DNA of 64,000 nucleotides. Source: Poriferisodalis sp965208485 (lineage in GTDB: Bacteria > Actinomycetota > Acidimicrobiia > Acidimicrobiales > Poriferisodalaceae). The translations under genes were made by a program, and so were the position numbers. Of the stretch, positions 51,791-60,757 are shown one piece after another. A model generated the notes under the pieces. That model saw only the letters and a list, made by a program, of their open reading frames with translations, ran no database searches and was not told the origin of the DNA. The DNA lies in contig NZ_OZ242344.1 in assembly GCF_965208485.1 (NCBI RefSeq), positions 558,001-622,000 on the forward strand. The letters run 5' to 3'. Every line of letters begins with the position of its first letter. Positions within the stretch are counted from its first letter, which is position 1.

Positions 51791-52095
51791 AAGCTGCACA
51801 AGCCAGCCAGATCACCGACCCGAACGGCCTGCGGGCACCTCACTCAAGTGCGCCAAATCATCGGCTGCAGCAGCAGGACAGGTTGCTTCGCCAGCACGGG
51901 TGCGGAGATTCCTCGGCTTCCTTGCTGCTGTCCCTGCCCGTGGTGCCTCGCCGGAGTCGAGCCCCGGCTGTGCGGTGACAGCTTGTACCGAAGACGCCTG
52001 CCGGCGCACCCCGCGCTTTCGCGCTCAGCAAGGTGTGGTCAGCTTCACGTCTCACCGGCTGCCGCTGCACGCTGCTGCGCGCCGCTGTTCGTCGC
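51791..52095. other. Spacer with no recognised gene, 305 bp
   Basis: No conserved reading frame, ribosome site or strong hairpin stood out on either strand. It lies between the hydrolase stop and the 3' end of the HNH remnant and may be decayed sequence from the same broken region. Confidence 0.4.
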
Positions 52096-52680
52096 TCAGC
52101 ACAGCATCGGCTGGTGGTGAGCGACGCCGGTCAGCATTGCGGCCTGCGCCACCTGTGGGTCGGCGGCAGAGTCCGGCCCGGCAGGCCGCCTCGCGAATGT
52201 GCTCGAGGCCGCTGGCTCGTCGGAGCAGCCGAAGTTGGGCGGGCGCAGCCGGTAGCGGTCTCCGCGGCGGATGACCTTCCAGTCGTGGTCGTGGATGAGG
52301 TCATGGCAGTGCCAGCACACCAGCACGAGGTTGTCGAGACGGGTCTTGCCCCGGCAGGCCCAAGGGATGATGTGATGCGCTTCGCATTGGTGGGGCGCAG
52401 CGCCGCAGCCGATGCATGCCCCGTCGCGAGCGATGAGCGCATGTCGCTGCGCGGCAGTGAGTGTTCGGCTCGGGGTTGTCTCGTAGAGGGGTGTGAGCTT
52501 GTCGGCGAACAGCACCACAGAGAGGTCGGCGTTGCAGCACAGACGCTGCAAGGCGCTCGGCGAGATGGGTCCGCTGCCCAAGATTTCGGCGATGCCCGCC
52601 CGGCTGCCGATTCGCGGTCGGGGCGGCTTCTGAGCGGTCCCCGGCGGGCCGGGTGCGCGTCGGGTGCGGACTGTGCCAGC
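52096..52680 (-). pseudogene. HNH endonuclease (13E12/DUF222-type) C-terminal remnant
   Basis: The minus frame ends with an HNH domain: ARDGACIGCGAAPHQCEAHHIIPWACRGKTRLDNLVLVCWHCHDLIHDHDW. Upstream come PISPSALQRLCCNADLSVVLF and TLTAAQRHALI, the usual link in 13E12-repeat proteins. The N-terminal DUF222 half expected in these proteins (about 200 residues) is missing: homology ends near 52670, where the 5' end of another broken gene begins on the opposite strand. It may still make an HNH fragment, but no start was recognised. Confidence 0.75.
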
Positions 52681-53180
52681 GCTGGTGCTGGCCGCGTCGC
52701 TGCTGGCCGTCACCCCTGGTGCTGCGGGTGCGCAGCAATCAGGCGCTGTGCTTCCGCCGCAGGCCACTGCCGACTGCACCGGCGACGAGCCGATCCTGGT
52801 CGCCTCCGACGCACCTGCACAGTCGACCTCTACAGCGCCGCCACCCGGCGTCATCGGCAGCGACTGCATCGTCCTCGCAGGCGCCCGCAACGAACCCATC
52901 GACCCAGCCCAGGCCGAACGGCTCGGCGACGCCGAAGACGGCGGATACATCATCGGCGGCACCACCGCCGTGCCCCAAAGCAAACTCGCCGGGCGCACCA
53001 TGGAACGCATCGGCGGCGCCAACCCTTGGCAGACCGCCCATCATGTCGGCCAACGAGTCCTCGACATCGCCAAAGACGACAGCGACGACGCGAAACCCGC
53101 CGCGACCACCACCGGCTACACCGCCATCACCGCAGGCCACAGCCACACCTGCACACTGAACACCGACGAACACCGACGGC
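52664..53180 (+). pseudogene. Secreted CWB2/RCC1-type protein, truncated and frameshifted
   Basis: GTG 52664 opens a signal peptide (VPALVLAASLLAVTPGAAGAQQ), then GSDCIVLAGARNEPIDPAQAERLGDAEDGGYIIGG and a CWB2-like piece GGANPWQTAHHVGQRVL, then TAITAGHSHTCTLNTD, the beginning of an RCC1-type repeat. Here a 10-bp duplication (AACACCGACG at 53159-53168 and 53169-53178) shifts the frame. In the corrected frame the sequence continues GQAQCWGSQAR and stops at once, so the rest of the RCC1 repeats is missing. The frame on the same strand after this overlaps the acyl-CoA ligase and is not coding. Confidence 0.75.
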
Positions 53181-53267
53181 CAAGCCCAATGCTGGGGCAG
53201 TCAGGCCCGCTGACGCGAGCGTCTGACAGGACGACGCTTGGAAGCCTGCCTGAGCACAGCGACGGGC

Positions 53268-54839
53268 CTACACGATGCTTGAGCTGCGTTCGCTCCAGTA
53301 CTCGTCTCGCAGGACGCGCTTGTAGAGCTTGCCGGTGGGAAGGCGGGGCAACTCGTCCCGGAAGTCGATGGAACGGGGCATCTTGTAGTTGGCCAGATGC
53401 TCCCGGGCGTACGCCAGCAACTCGGTCGCCAAGGCGTCGTCTGCCTCGATGCCGGCCACCGTCTCGACCACCGCCTTCACTTCCTCGCCGAAGTCTTCGT
53501 TGGGCACGCCGAACACGGCGACATCGCCCACCTTGGGATGCATCACGAGACGGTCTTCGATCTCCTGGGGGTAGATGTTGACGCCGCCCGAGATGATCAT
53601 GAACGCCTTGCGGTCGGTCAGGAACAGGTAACCGTCTTCGTCGACACGGCCCACATCGCCCAGCGTCGACCACAGCTCGTGCCGGTCGTGGCGAGACTCG
53701 GCAGTCTTGGCCGGGTCGTTGTGGTACTCGAATGCCGGGACATCACGCTCGAAGTAGATGGTGCCCGACTCGCCGGTCGGCAGCTCGTTGCCCTCGTCGT
53801 CGCAGATGTGGATGATCCCGATGAGCGGCTTGCCGACGGTGCCCGGGCGCTCGAGCCATTCATCTGAGCTCACGTAGCAGAAGCCGTTCAGCTCCGTGCC
53901 CGCGTAGTACTCGTGCAGGATCGGCCCCCACCAGTCGATCATCTGCTGCTTCACCTCGACCGGGCAAGGTGCCGCTGCGTGCACGGCGACCTGGTGGGTG
54001 GACAGGTCGTGCGCCGCCCGGACCTCGTCGGGCAGCTTCAGCATGCGGCTGAACATGGTGGGCACCCACTGGCTGTGAGTGATGCCGTACTGCTCGATGT
54101 ACCCCAAAGACTCCGCCGCATCGAACCGGTCCATCACCACCGCAGTGCCGCCCATCGACTGGGTGCCGGTGTTGAACGCCAGCGGCGCCGAGTGGTACAG
54201 CGGCGCGGGCGACAGGTACATGCTGCCCTCGCCGATGCCGAAGATTCCCGCGATCATCCCGACGCCGGCGAGGTCGGGATCAGTGATCGATGTGCCGTCG
54301 AGCGGCCGCATGATGCCCTTCGGGCGTCCGGTCGTGCCCGAACTGTAGAGCATGGGCGCTCCCTTGGGCTGTTCGTCGAGCGGTTCTGCGGGATAGGCCG
54401 CTATCGCATCGTCGAAGGAGTCGAACCCGACAACATCATGCCGGGCGGTGGCCTCGCCCAGCATGAGCCGCACATCGCAGTCGTCGATGAGCGGCAGCAT
54501 CTCCGTCGCCGCTTCGACGACAGCCGGCGAGGCAACCAGCACCCGTGCGCCGCAGTCGTCGACGATGTAGGCGGCTTCCTCTGCGGTCAGGTACCGGTTG
54601 ACCGTCGTGAAGTACATGCCGCTGCGCATCGCCGCCCAGTACGCATCGAAGTAGCCGATGTTGTTGTCGGCGAAGATCGCCACGTGGTCACCGCGGCGCA
54701 AGCCGGCGGCCCACATGAGCTGGGCGAACTGGCAGCTGCGCGCTTCGAGCTCGCCGAAGGTCCGGGTCTGGCCGTCGCGGGCCATGATCACTGCTGGACG
54801 GTCGGGGTCGGTGGCAGCGTGCGTACCCGGATAACTCAT
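53268..54839 (-). CDS. AMP-binding acyl-CoA synthetase
   Basis: A 523-residue ANL-family ligase. MLYSSGTTGRPKGIMRPLDG is the ATP-binding loop, YYAGTELNGFCYVSSDEW the adenylate segment, ELWSTLGDVGRVDEDGYLFLTDRKAFMIISGGVNIYPQEIE the hinge and C-terminal domain, and LPTGKLYKRVLRDEYW the catalytic Lys near residue 510. These are complete. It activates a carboxylic acid as an acyl-adenylate and then a CoA ester; fatty, bile or steroid acids are usual for this subgroup, but the substrate is unknown. ATG 54839 is selected; longer readings are non-conserved. Confidence 0.9.
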   Translation of the reverse strand: MSYPGTHAATDPDRPAVIMARDGQTRTFGELEARSCQFAQLMWAAGLRRGDHVAIFADNNIGYFDAYWAAMRSGMYFTTVNRYLTAEEAAYIVDDCGARVLVASPAVVEAATEMLPLIDDCDVRLMLGEATARHDVVGFDSFDDAIAAYPAEPLDEQPKGAPMLYSSGTTGRPKGIMRPLDGTSITDPDLAGVGMIAGIFGIGEGSMYLSPAPLYHSAPLAFNTGTQSMGGTAVVMDRFDAAESLGYIEQYGITHSQWVPTMFSRMLKLPDEVRAAHDLSTHQVAVHAAAPCPVEVKQQMIDWWGPILHEYYAGTELNGFCYVSSDEWLERPGTVGKPLIGIIHICDDEGNELPTGESGTIYFERDVPAFEYHNDPAKTAESRHDRHELWSTLGDVGRVDEDGYLFLTDRKAFMIISGGVNIYPQEIEDRLVMHPKVGDVAVFGVPNEDFGEEVKAVVETVAGIEADDALATELLAYAREHLANYKMPRSIDFRDELPRLPTGKLYKRVLRDEYWSERSSSIV

Positions 54840-54867
54840 GGCCGCAGAAGCTAGCGGGCGCTTCTTC

Positions 54868-54963
54868 GCGCACAGAACAAAATGCTGCACGAAATCTGTG
54901 CAAAATAGCCGTTGAGGTCAGCATTTCTGCGCACAGAACGAATCCCTTCTCAAATCTGCGCAA
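54868..54963. promoter_or_regulatory. Two tandem imperfect palindromes upstream of the acyl-CoA synthetase
   Basis: GCGCACAGAAC at 54868-54878 is followed by TCTGTGCAA at 54895-54903, and GCGCACAGAAC at 54929-54939 is followed by TCTGCGCAA at 54955-54963. Each pair is an inverted repeat of about seven bases, and the two pairs repeat at a spacing of about 61 bp. The block lies 30-125 bp upstream of the ligase start, so it may be an operator pair, for example for a TetR-type regulator. Confidence 0.55.
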
Positions 54964-55035
54964 GGATGCCGCCAGAAAATGGGCAGTCGCGCTCACGGAA
55001 CGCCGCCTGTCGGCAGCGCTGCAGGCCTAATCCGG

Positions 55036-55143
55036 CTGAGCAGGATGCTGAAAGAGTCGATTTTCGGGCGGTGTCCAGTTGCAAACCCGCAGATCAGGGG
55101 CTTGCGCTTCCGGCCAGACCTGCATGTTTCAGCAGCCGGTTAG
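55036..55143. repeat. CTAG-type palindromic element, copy 2 (108 bp)
   Basis: Starts CTGAGCAGGATGCTGAAA and ends TTTCAGCAGCCGGTTAG. Internal segments GAGTCGATTTTCGGGCGG and GTCCAGTTGCAAACC match copy 1 (32180-32286). The TAA stop of hisF (55140-55142) is inside its right terminal repeat. The terminal CTAG is partly decayed to CTGAG and TTAG. Confidence 0.72.
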
Positions 55144-55922
55144 TGGCCTGGCGGGCGAACCGCGACGCCCGCATCTGCCAGCGCCCGCTTGGCATCAGCG
55201 ATGGTGTGCTCGCCGAAGTGGAAGATCGATGCCGCCAGCACCGCATCGGCGCCGGCAATGACCGCGCCGTCCACCAAGTGCTGCAGCGTGCCCGCTCCCC
55301 CGCTGGCGACGACCGGAATGGACACCGCGTCGACGACCGCCTTGGTGAGCTCGAGATCGAAGCCGGCCTTCGTGCCGTCAGCATCCATCGAGTTCAGCAG
55401 GATCTCGCCGGCGCCGAGGTCGGCCGCCCACCGCACCCACGCCAGCGCATCGAGCCCGGTGTCCTCACGCCCGCCCCTGACATAGACGTTCCACATGGTG
55501 TTCCCGTCGGCACCGGCGTCGTTCGATTTCACGTCGACCGAGACCACGACGCACTGGCTGCCGAACTCGTCAGCGATCTCGCGCACCAGCTCGGGGCGTG
55601 CCACTGCGGCGGAACCCACCGAGACCTTGTCGGCCCCGGCGCGCAGCAGGGCGCGGGCGTCGTCGACCGTGCGGATGCCACCGCCGATCGTGAAGGGGAT
55701 GAAGACCTCTTCGGCGGTGTGGCGGGCCAGCTCGATGATCGTGTCGCGGCCGTGCGCAGATGCGGTGATGTCCAAGAACACCACCTCGTCGGCGCCTTGA
55801 CGGTCATAGGCAGCCGCCAGCTCCACGGGGTCGCCCGCGTCGCGCAGCCCGACGAAGTTGACCCCCTTGACGACTCGGCCGTCATCGACGTCCAGACAGG
55901 GGATCACACGCACCGTCTTCAT
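55140..55922 (-). CDS. hisF: Imidazole glycerol phosphate synthase subunit HisF
   Basis: A 260-residue barrel enzyme. VIPCLDVDDGRVVKGVNFVGLRD supplies the first catalytic Asp, IPFTIGGGIRTVDDARALL and GADKVSVGSAAVA the phosphate sites, and IPVVASGGAGTLQHLVD the C-terminal signature. With HisH it makes imidazole glycerol phosphate from PRFAR. The start ATG 55922 is 42 bp after hisA. The stop lies in a palindromic element, which may form the 3' end of the his transcript. Confidence 0.96.
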   Translation of the reverse strand: MKTVRVIPCLDVDDGRVVKGVNFVGLRDAGDPVELAAAYDRQGADEVVFLDITASAHGRDTIIELARHTAEEVFIPFTIGGGIRTVDDARALLRAGADKVSVGSAAVARPELVREIADEFGSQCVVVSVDVKSNDAGADGNTMWNVYVRGGREDTGLDALAWVRWAADLGAGEILLNSMDADGTKAGFDLELTKAVVDAVSIPVVASGGAGTLQHLVDGAVIAGADAVLAASIFHFGEHTIADAKRALADAGVAVRPPGH

Positions 55923-55964
55923 GATGCGGCATTCATGGAGCAGGCTGCCATTCGATGGCCCCGG

Positions 55965-56768
55965 TCACGGCTGCGCTCCGCTGTCCGGCTCGTCATGAAT
56001 TGCGCTGCCGCGTGCAACGACCACGGCAGCTACCGGCGAGATGGCGCCGTCGTGGAGCGCTTTGCCGACGATCGCGCCGACCAGCGTGTGACCGTGCGCC
56101 GAACGCAGGTCGCGCAGGTCCGCGATATCGGCGAGGCAGCCGACGCCGCCGCTGGCGATGACCGACATGGCCGGCGGCCGCTGCGGTGCGTCCAGCACTT
56201 CCCGCAGGCCCGCCAAGTCGCTCCCGCCCCCCATGCCGTCATGCGCGATCTGGGTCACGACGACGGCTTCCGCTCCGCTGCCGGCCAGCCGGGTGAGGGC
56301 CTTGGACAGGCTCACACCGCTGCGGTGCTTCCAGCCGCGTGTAGCCACTTCGATACCGCGCACGTCCAGGCCGACGGCAACGCGATGGTCCGCAGCGACC
56401 AACTCGGCCACGAAGTCCGGATTCTCGATCGCAGCAGTGCCCACGACACAGCGAGTGACGCCTGCGTCATACAGCGCTTTGGCGCTGTCACGGCTGCGGA
56501 CGCCGCCGCCGACCTGGACGGCGACGCCGGCTTCTCCTACGGCGGTTACGACCGACCGGATCACGGCTTGGTTCTGCGGTTGCGCTTCGCCCGAGCGGGC
56601 GGCATCCAAGTCGACCATGTGAATCCACCGGGTCCCCGCCTCAGCGAAGGCGTATGCCGCGTCGACGGGGCTGGCGTCATAGCGCACCTCGCGGTCGTAG
56701 TCGCCCTGTACCAGCCGTACGCAGCGGCCACCTAGGAGGTCGATGGCCGGATACAGGTCGAAACTCAT
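55965..56768 (-). CDS. hisA: HisA isomerase
   Basis: A 267-residue barrel enzyme, ProFAR isomerase in histidine synthesis. FDLYPAIDLLGGRCVRLVQGDYDREVRY holds the first Asp and phosphate site, VQVGGGVRSRDSAKALYDAG, VGTAAIENPDFV and VIASGGVGCLADIADL the remaining signatures. ATG 56768 overlaps the TGA of hisH by 4 bp (ATGA). In some actinobacteria this enzyme is bifunctional (PriA) and replaces TrpF, but a true trpF lies in this window, so HisA is called. Confidence 0.95.
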   Translation of the reverse strand: MSFDLYPAIDLLGGRCVRLVQGDYDREVRYDASPVDAAYAFAEAGTRWIHMVDLDAARSGEAQPQNQAVIRSVVTAVGEAGVAVQVGGGVRSRDSAKALYDAGVTRCVVGTAAIENPDFVAELVAADHRVAVGLDVRGIEVATRGWKHRSGVSLSKALTRLAGSGAEAVVVTQIAHDGMGGGSDLAGLREVLDAPQRPPAMSVIASGGVGCLADIADLRDLRSAHGHTLVGAIVGKALHDGAISPVAAVVVARGSAIHDEPDSGAQP

Positions 56769-57403
56769 CGGTCGCACCGGTCTGCGGTCACGACGGCCAG
56801 GAAGTTCTGCGCCAGTCGCTTGCCGGCATCGCCGGATTTCTCAGGGTGGAACTGCGTAGCCCACAATCGGCCTCGTTCGGTGACTGCGGTGAGCGGGGTC
56901 GGGTAGTCGCAGGTCGCGACTACGAAGTCGGGGTCAGTCTCGGGTGCATAGCTGTGGACGAAGTACATCCACGCTCCTTCGGTGAGGCCCGCCAGCAGCG
57001 GGCAGTCCGGGCGCCGCACATCGAGGCGGTTCCACTGCATCTGGGGCCGCACGATGCCGTCGGGCAGCAGTCTCACCGTGCCCGGCATGACACCCATGCC
57101 TGCGACGCCGGGAGCTTCCTCGGATGCCTCGAACAGCATCTGCATGCCGACGCAGATGCCCAAGAACGGGCGGCCGCTCTCGACGGCTTCCAGCGCAGGC
57201 TGTTCGAGACCTGTCGCGCGCATCTGCCGCATGCACGTACCGAAGTGGCCGACGCCGGGCAGCACCACGCCTTCAGCGTCGCCGATGAGCCCGGCATCCG
57301 CGGTCAGTCGGGCGTCGGCGCCTACCCGTTCGAGCGCCTTCTGGGCCGAGCGCAAGTTGCCGATGCCATAGTCGAGCACGGCCACCAGCGGACGCTCAGT
57401 CAT
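56765..57403 (-). CDS. hisH: Imidazole glycerol phosphate synthase subunit HisH
   Basis: A 212-residue glutaminase that feeds ammonia to HisF. VAVLDYGIGNLRSAQKALERVG opens it, FLGICVGMQMLFE has the nucleophilic Cys and LWATQFHPEKSGDAG the His and Glu of the triad. ATG 57403 gives MTERPLVAVLDYG; a longer reading to 57439 is not conserved. It follows hisB after 86 bp and overlaps hisA. Confidence 0.95.
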   Translation of the reverse strand: MTERPLVAVLDYGIGNLRSAQKALERVGADARLTADAGLIGDAEGVVLPGVGHFGTCMRQMRATGLEQPALEAVESGRPFLGICVGMQMLFEASEEAPGVAGMGVMPGTVRLLPDGIVRPQMQWNRLDVRRPDCPLLAGLTEGAWMYFVHSYAPETDPDFVVATCDYPTPLTAVTERGRLWATQFHPEKSGDAGKRLAQNFLAVVTADRCDR

Positions 57404-57489
57404 TCGTGCAACCGACTTCAGGCCATGCTCGCGCTGCACCGCAGTCGAGCACGGCGACGAGAGGACGGTCGCCGTTCATCTGATGTCCT

Positions 57490-58098
57490 TCACAGGACGC
57501 CCTTGGTGGACGGGAGCACATCGTCGGCGACCCGGATGGCGTCGTAGAACGACCGTGCAGCCCCCTTGAAGCTGGCCTCGATGATGTGGTGCGTGTTGCG
57601 GCCTCGCAGCATCACCAAGTGCAGCGTGATGCCTGCCGACATCACCAGACCTCGCCAGAACTCCTCGCAGAGCTGGGGGTCGAAGGGCGGGTCGCCCAGG
57701 ATCTTCTCGCCAGGCGGCTCGATGTCGTAGTGCAGGTACGGTCGGCCCGACAGGTCCAGCACAACCTCCACCGCCGCCTCGTCGAGCGGCACGACATAGG
57801 AGGCAAAGCGGCGCACACCGGCCTTGTCGCCCCAGGCCTGCTTGAGGGCTTCGCCGAGCGCGATGCCGGTGTCCTCCACGGTGTGATGAGCGTCGATCTC
57901 GAGATCGCCGACCGTGCGCAGCAGCAGATCGAAGCGCGCGTGCTTGGCCAGCTGGGCGAGCATGTGATCGAAGAACGGCAGCCCGGTGGAGACATCGTTC
58001 TGCCCGCTGCCGTCGAGGTTCAGCGTCAGGTCGATCTGGGTCTCTTTGGTGTTGCGCTGCACAGTGCTGACGCGTTGGAGTGCTGGCCGAGCAGTCAT
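57490..58098 (-). CDS. hisB: Imidazoleglycerol-phosphate dehydratase
   Basis: A 202-residue enzyme of histidine synthesis. FFDHMLAQLAKHARFDL, DLEIDAHHTVEDTGIALGEAL and a later RGRNTHHIIEASFKGAARSFYDA are the His-rich metal-binding signatures. No phosphatase domain is attached, so histidinol-phosphate phosphatase is elsewhere. It follows hisC after 111 bp, a gap without a visible gene. ATG 58098 is assumed. Confidence 0.96.
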   Translation of the reverse strand: MTARPALQRVSTVQRNTKETQIDLTLNLDGSGQNDVSTGLPFFDHMLAQLAKHARFDLLLRTVGDLEIDAHHTVEDTGIALGEALKQAWGDKAGVRRFASYVVPLDEAAVEVVLDLSGRPYLHYDIEPPGEKILGDPPFDPQLCEEFWRGLVMSAGITLHLVMLRGRNTHHIIEASFKGAARSFYDAIRVADDVLPSTKGVL

Positions 58099-58209
58099 GG
58101 CGAACTCCCTGTGTCATTCAGATTCGAGTAGTTCAGACTCGGGTGATGCAGATCCGTTCGCATCAGCCTGCGGCCCCGGCGGCGATTTCGCACCCTCGCC
58201 GTCGCCAAT

Positions 58210-59385
58210 TCACGAGATGATCGCAGACAGGGCTTCGAGAAAGCGATCATTCTCGGCCGGAGTTCCCACCGTCACACGGAGGCAGTCGGCCAGCCGTGGC
58301 CAGCTCGAGCAGTTCCGTACCAGCACCGATCGGTCCACGAGTGCCTGCCAGACTTCGTTGCCGCCGTGCCCACTGGCCGTCGTGCGGAACAGGATGAAGT
58401 TGGACTGCGACGGCCAGACTTCGAGGCCCATTTCGGTCAGCGCGGCTTCAATTCGCTCCCGCCCGGTGACGATCGCTGCAACCCGCTGTTCCATGTCGTC
58501 GGTGAACCGCAGCGCCACCCGTCCGGCGATCTGCTTGAACGTGTCGACGTGGTACGGCAGCACCACCTTCTCGAACTCTGCGGCCATGCCGGCGGGAACG
58601 ACCGCATAGCCCAGACGCGCCCCCGCCATCGCCCACGTCTTCGAGTACGTGCGCGTAACGACGAGGTTGTCGGGTCCGCCCGCGTTGTCGCACAGGTCGA
58701 TCGCGCTCCAGTCGGCAAACTGCCCGTAGGCCTCGTCGACCACCACCAGACCAGGTGCAATCTCGAGCGCCCGTTGGAGCACCTCGATGCGCTCGGGCGT
58801 TCCGGTGGGGTTGTTGGGCGAGCACAGGAACACGATCGACGGCTGGTGCCGCTCGACGACTCGCTCCAGCTCGTACACGCTGACGCTGCCGTCGGCATGG
58901 CGCTCGCCCTCGACGACGGCGCATTGGGTGCCGCGTGCAATCTGGCCGTACATCGCATAGGTGGACTCGAAGGTGGCGACGCTGCGGCCTGCTCCCCCGT
59001 AGGTCAGACAGAGCGTCTGCAGCACCTCGTTGGAGCCGTTGGCCACGAAGATCCGCTCAGGATCGGTGCCGTGCAGCTCTGCCAAGTCGGCCCGCAGCTT
59101 GGCGGCCGTGCGGTCGGGGTAACGGTGCCATTCGACGATGCTCAGTTCGGCGGCGAGCGCTTCGGCAAACTCCGGCGGAGGCCCCACCGGCGCCTCATTG
59201 GTGTTGAGCCGCACGTCCACCTCGATCTGAGGCGAGTGGTAGCCGTCGAGCAAGCGCAGGTCCTCCCGCGCCGCTGGAGTGCGCCGGTTGCTCAACCCTC
59301 TCGCTGCGGTACCCGTTGTTTCCCGCTCTTGATCGCTTCGCTCACGAGCCGCTCGGGTCCGTGGCTCAGCCTCCGGGGGCTTCAT
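58210..59385 (-). CDS. hisC: Histidinol-phosphate aminotransferase with repeat-derived N-terminus
   Basis: A 391-residue PLP enzyme. DVRLNTNEAPVGPPPEF, RYPDRTAAKLRADLAELHG, FVANGSNEVLQTL, FLCSPNNPTGTP and the PLP lysine in TRTYSKTWAMAGARLGY are typical of HisC. The ATG 59385 overlaps the TGA of hisD by 4 bp, so translation is coupled. The first 35 codons (MKPPEAEPRTRAARERSDQ and after) are copy R4 of the dispersed repeat; normal HisC homology starts at REDLRLLDGYHSPQ. TTG 59295 is an alternative that would leave the repeat out, but its Shine-Dalgarno is too close. Confidence 0.93.
   Translation of the reverse strand: MKPPEAEPRTRAARERSDQERETTGTAARGLSNRRTPAAREDLRLLDGYHSPQIEVDVRLNTNEAPVGPPPEFAEALAAELSIVEWHRYPDRTAAKLRADLAELHGTDPERIFVANGSNEVLQTLCLTYGGAGRSVATFESTYAMYGQIARGTQCAVVEGERHADGSVSVYELERVVERHQPSIVFLCSPNNPTGTPERIEVLQRALEIAPGLVVVDEAYGQFADWSAIDLCDNAGGPDNLVVTRTYSKTWAMAGARLGYAVVPAGMAAEFEKVVLPYHVDTFKQIAGRVALRFTDDMEQRVAAIVTGRERIEAALTEMGLEVWPSQSNFILFRTTASGHGGNEVWQALVDRSVLVRNCSSWPRLADCLRVTVGTPAENDRFLEALSAIIS
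59310..59374 (-). repeat. Dispersed repeat, copy R4, inside hisC
   Basis: Reads GAGGCTGAGCCACGGACC, then CGAGCGGCTCGTGAGCGAAG, on the minus strand. It matches R1-R3 in the GAGGCTGAGCC and CCCGAGCGGC..GTGAGCGAAGCGA segments, but is without the GAAGCCGTGG piece. It is translated as EAEPRTRAARERSDQERETTG at the start of HisC. Confidence 0.65.
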
Positions 59386-60698
59386 GGCTGCACCCCCGAG
59401 GCGACCCATTCCTTGCGGCGCGACACCGAGGCAGCGTGCGCCCAGAGTCCTTCGGCCTCGGCCAGTTCGGCGACTGCGGGCGCCAGTCGATCGAAGCCGG
59501 CCTCGGTGACGTCGACGACATGCATCCGCTTGGTGAAGTCGTCAGTGGTCAGTGCCCCTGCGAAGCGGGCGGTGCCGGCAGTGGGCAGCACATGCGACGG
59601 GCCGGCCACGTAGTCGCCGAGTGACGCCGGTGTCCACCGACCGACAAAGACGGCGCCGGCGTGGCGGATGCTGCCCACGAGCTCGTCGGCGTCCTTGCAC
59701 ATCAGCTGGAGATGCTCGGGCGCGACGAAGTTGGCGACCGCGGCAGCCTGCGCAGGTCCGTCCACGAGACAGGCGAACCCGTCGGCATCCAGCGTGGCCA
59801 GCGTCTCTTCGCGGCGGGGCGAGAGCTCGACGATCTTGCTGATTGCGTCGCAGACGGCATCGGCGCAGCCGGGATCCCAAGTGACCAGCCAGGCGCGCCC
59901 GCCGGGGCCGTGCTCGGCTTGCAGCACCACGTCAGTGGCGGCCGCTGCCGGCGGGCAACTCTCGTCAGCGATCACCACGATCTCCGACGGCCCGGCGAAC
60001 GCAGCAGCGATGCCCACGTCACCGGCGACAAGCTGCTTGGCGGTGGCGACCCAGGCATTGCCTGGCCCAGCCACCACGTCGGCAGGCCGGATCGTCTCGG
60101 TCCCGTAGGCGAGCGCCGCAACGGCTTGCACGCCGCCGATCCGGTGTACCTCGGCGACATCGCACAGGCACGCCGCTGCGAGCACGGTCACAGGCAGGCT
60201 GCCGTCGGGTCCGGGCGGCGAGCACAGCACGATGTCGTCCACGCCCGCAGCACGGGCCACCAGCGCCGTCATGAGCACCGTGGAGGGATATGCGGCCAAG
60301 CCGCCGGGCACATAGACGCCTGCCCGGTCAACTGGCTGGTTGAGCGAACGAACCGTCACCCCGTCGCTCTCATAGGTATGCCCAACGGCGGCCTCGGCTC
60401 GGTGGAAGTCCAAGACCCGTCGGTGGGCGGTCTCCATTGCAGAGCGCAAGCCGGTCGGCAGGCCCTCCCATGCTGCAGCGAGTTCTTCCGGCGGGACCAA
60501 GGACGAGGCCAACTCGACGCCGTCGAAGCGAGCCGTGAGCTCCCGGACAGCAGCGTCGCCGCCGTCGCGAACCTGGGCGATCAGCTCGCGAACCGCCTCA
60601 GCCGGCACCGAGTCGCCCGCCTGCGGGCGCGGCAGCAGGTCGGCCAGTTCGTCACCCGGATCGTTGCCGTGACCCCTCAGGTCCAGCCGTTTGAGCAT
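59382..60698 (-). CDS. hisD: Histidinol dehydrogenase
   Basis: A 438-residue enzyme for the last two steps of histidine synthesis. AGVYVPGGLAAYPSTVLM, GNAWVATAKQLV, AGPSEIVVIADE, VVLQAEHGPGG (zinc ligands) and NFVAPEHLQL (catalytic His and Glu) are all present. The ATG 60698 gives MLKRLDLRGHG; it is the first gene of hisD-C-B-H-A-F in this window. hisG, hisE and hisI are absent here. Confidence 0.96.
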   Translation of the reverse strand: MLKRLDLRGHGNDPGDELADLLPRPQAGDSVPAEAVRELIAQVRDGGDAAVRELTARFDGVELASSLVPPEELAAAWEGLPTGLRSAMETAHRRVLDFHRAEAAVGHTYESDGVTVRSLNQPVDRAGVYVPGGLAAYPSTVLMTALVARAAGVDDIVLCSPPGPDGSLPVTVLAAACLCDVAEVHRIGGVQAVAALAYGTETIRPADVVAGPGNAWVATAKQLVAGDVGIAAAFAGPSEIVVIADESCPPAAAATDVVLQAEHGPGGRAWLVTWDPGCADAVCDAISKIVELSPRREETLATLDADGFACLVDGPAQAAAVANFVAPEHLQLMCKDADELVGSIRHAGAVFVGRWTPASLGDYVAGPSHVLPTAGTARFAGALTTDDFTKRMHVVDVTEAGFDRLAPAVAELAEAEGLWAHAASVSRRKEWVASGVQP

Positions 60699-60757
60699 CG
60701 CGCCGAGGGTACCTGCGACCCTGGGGGCCACTGCTGTGAATTCCGACTGAGGGCAGC

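Noticed and set aside
53181..53581. Continuation of the truncated secreted protein to 53581
   Set aside because: This part is antisense of the acyl-CoA ligase and is out of frame after the 10-bp duplication.
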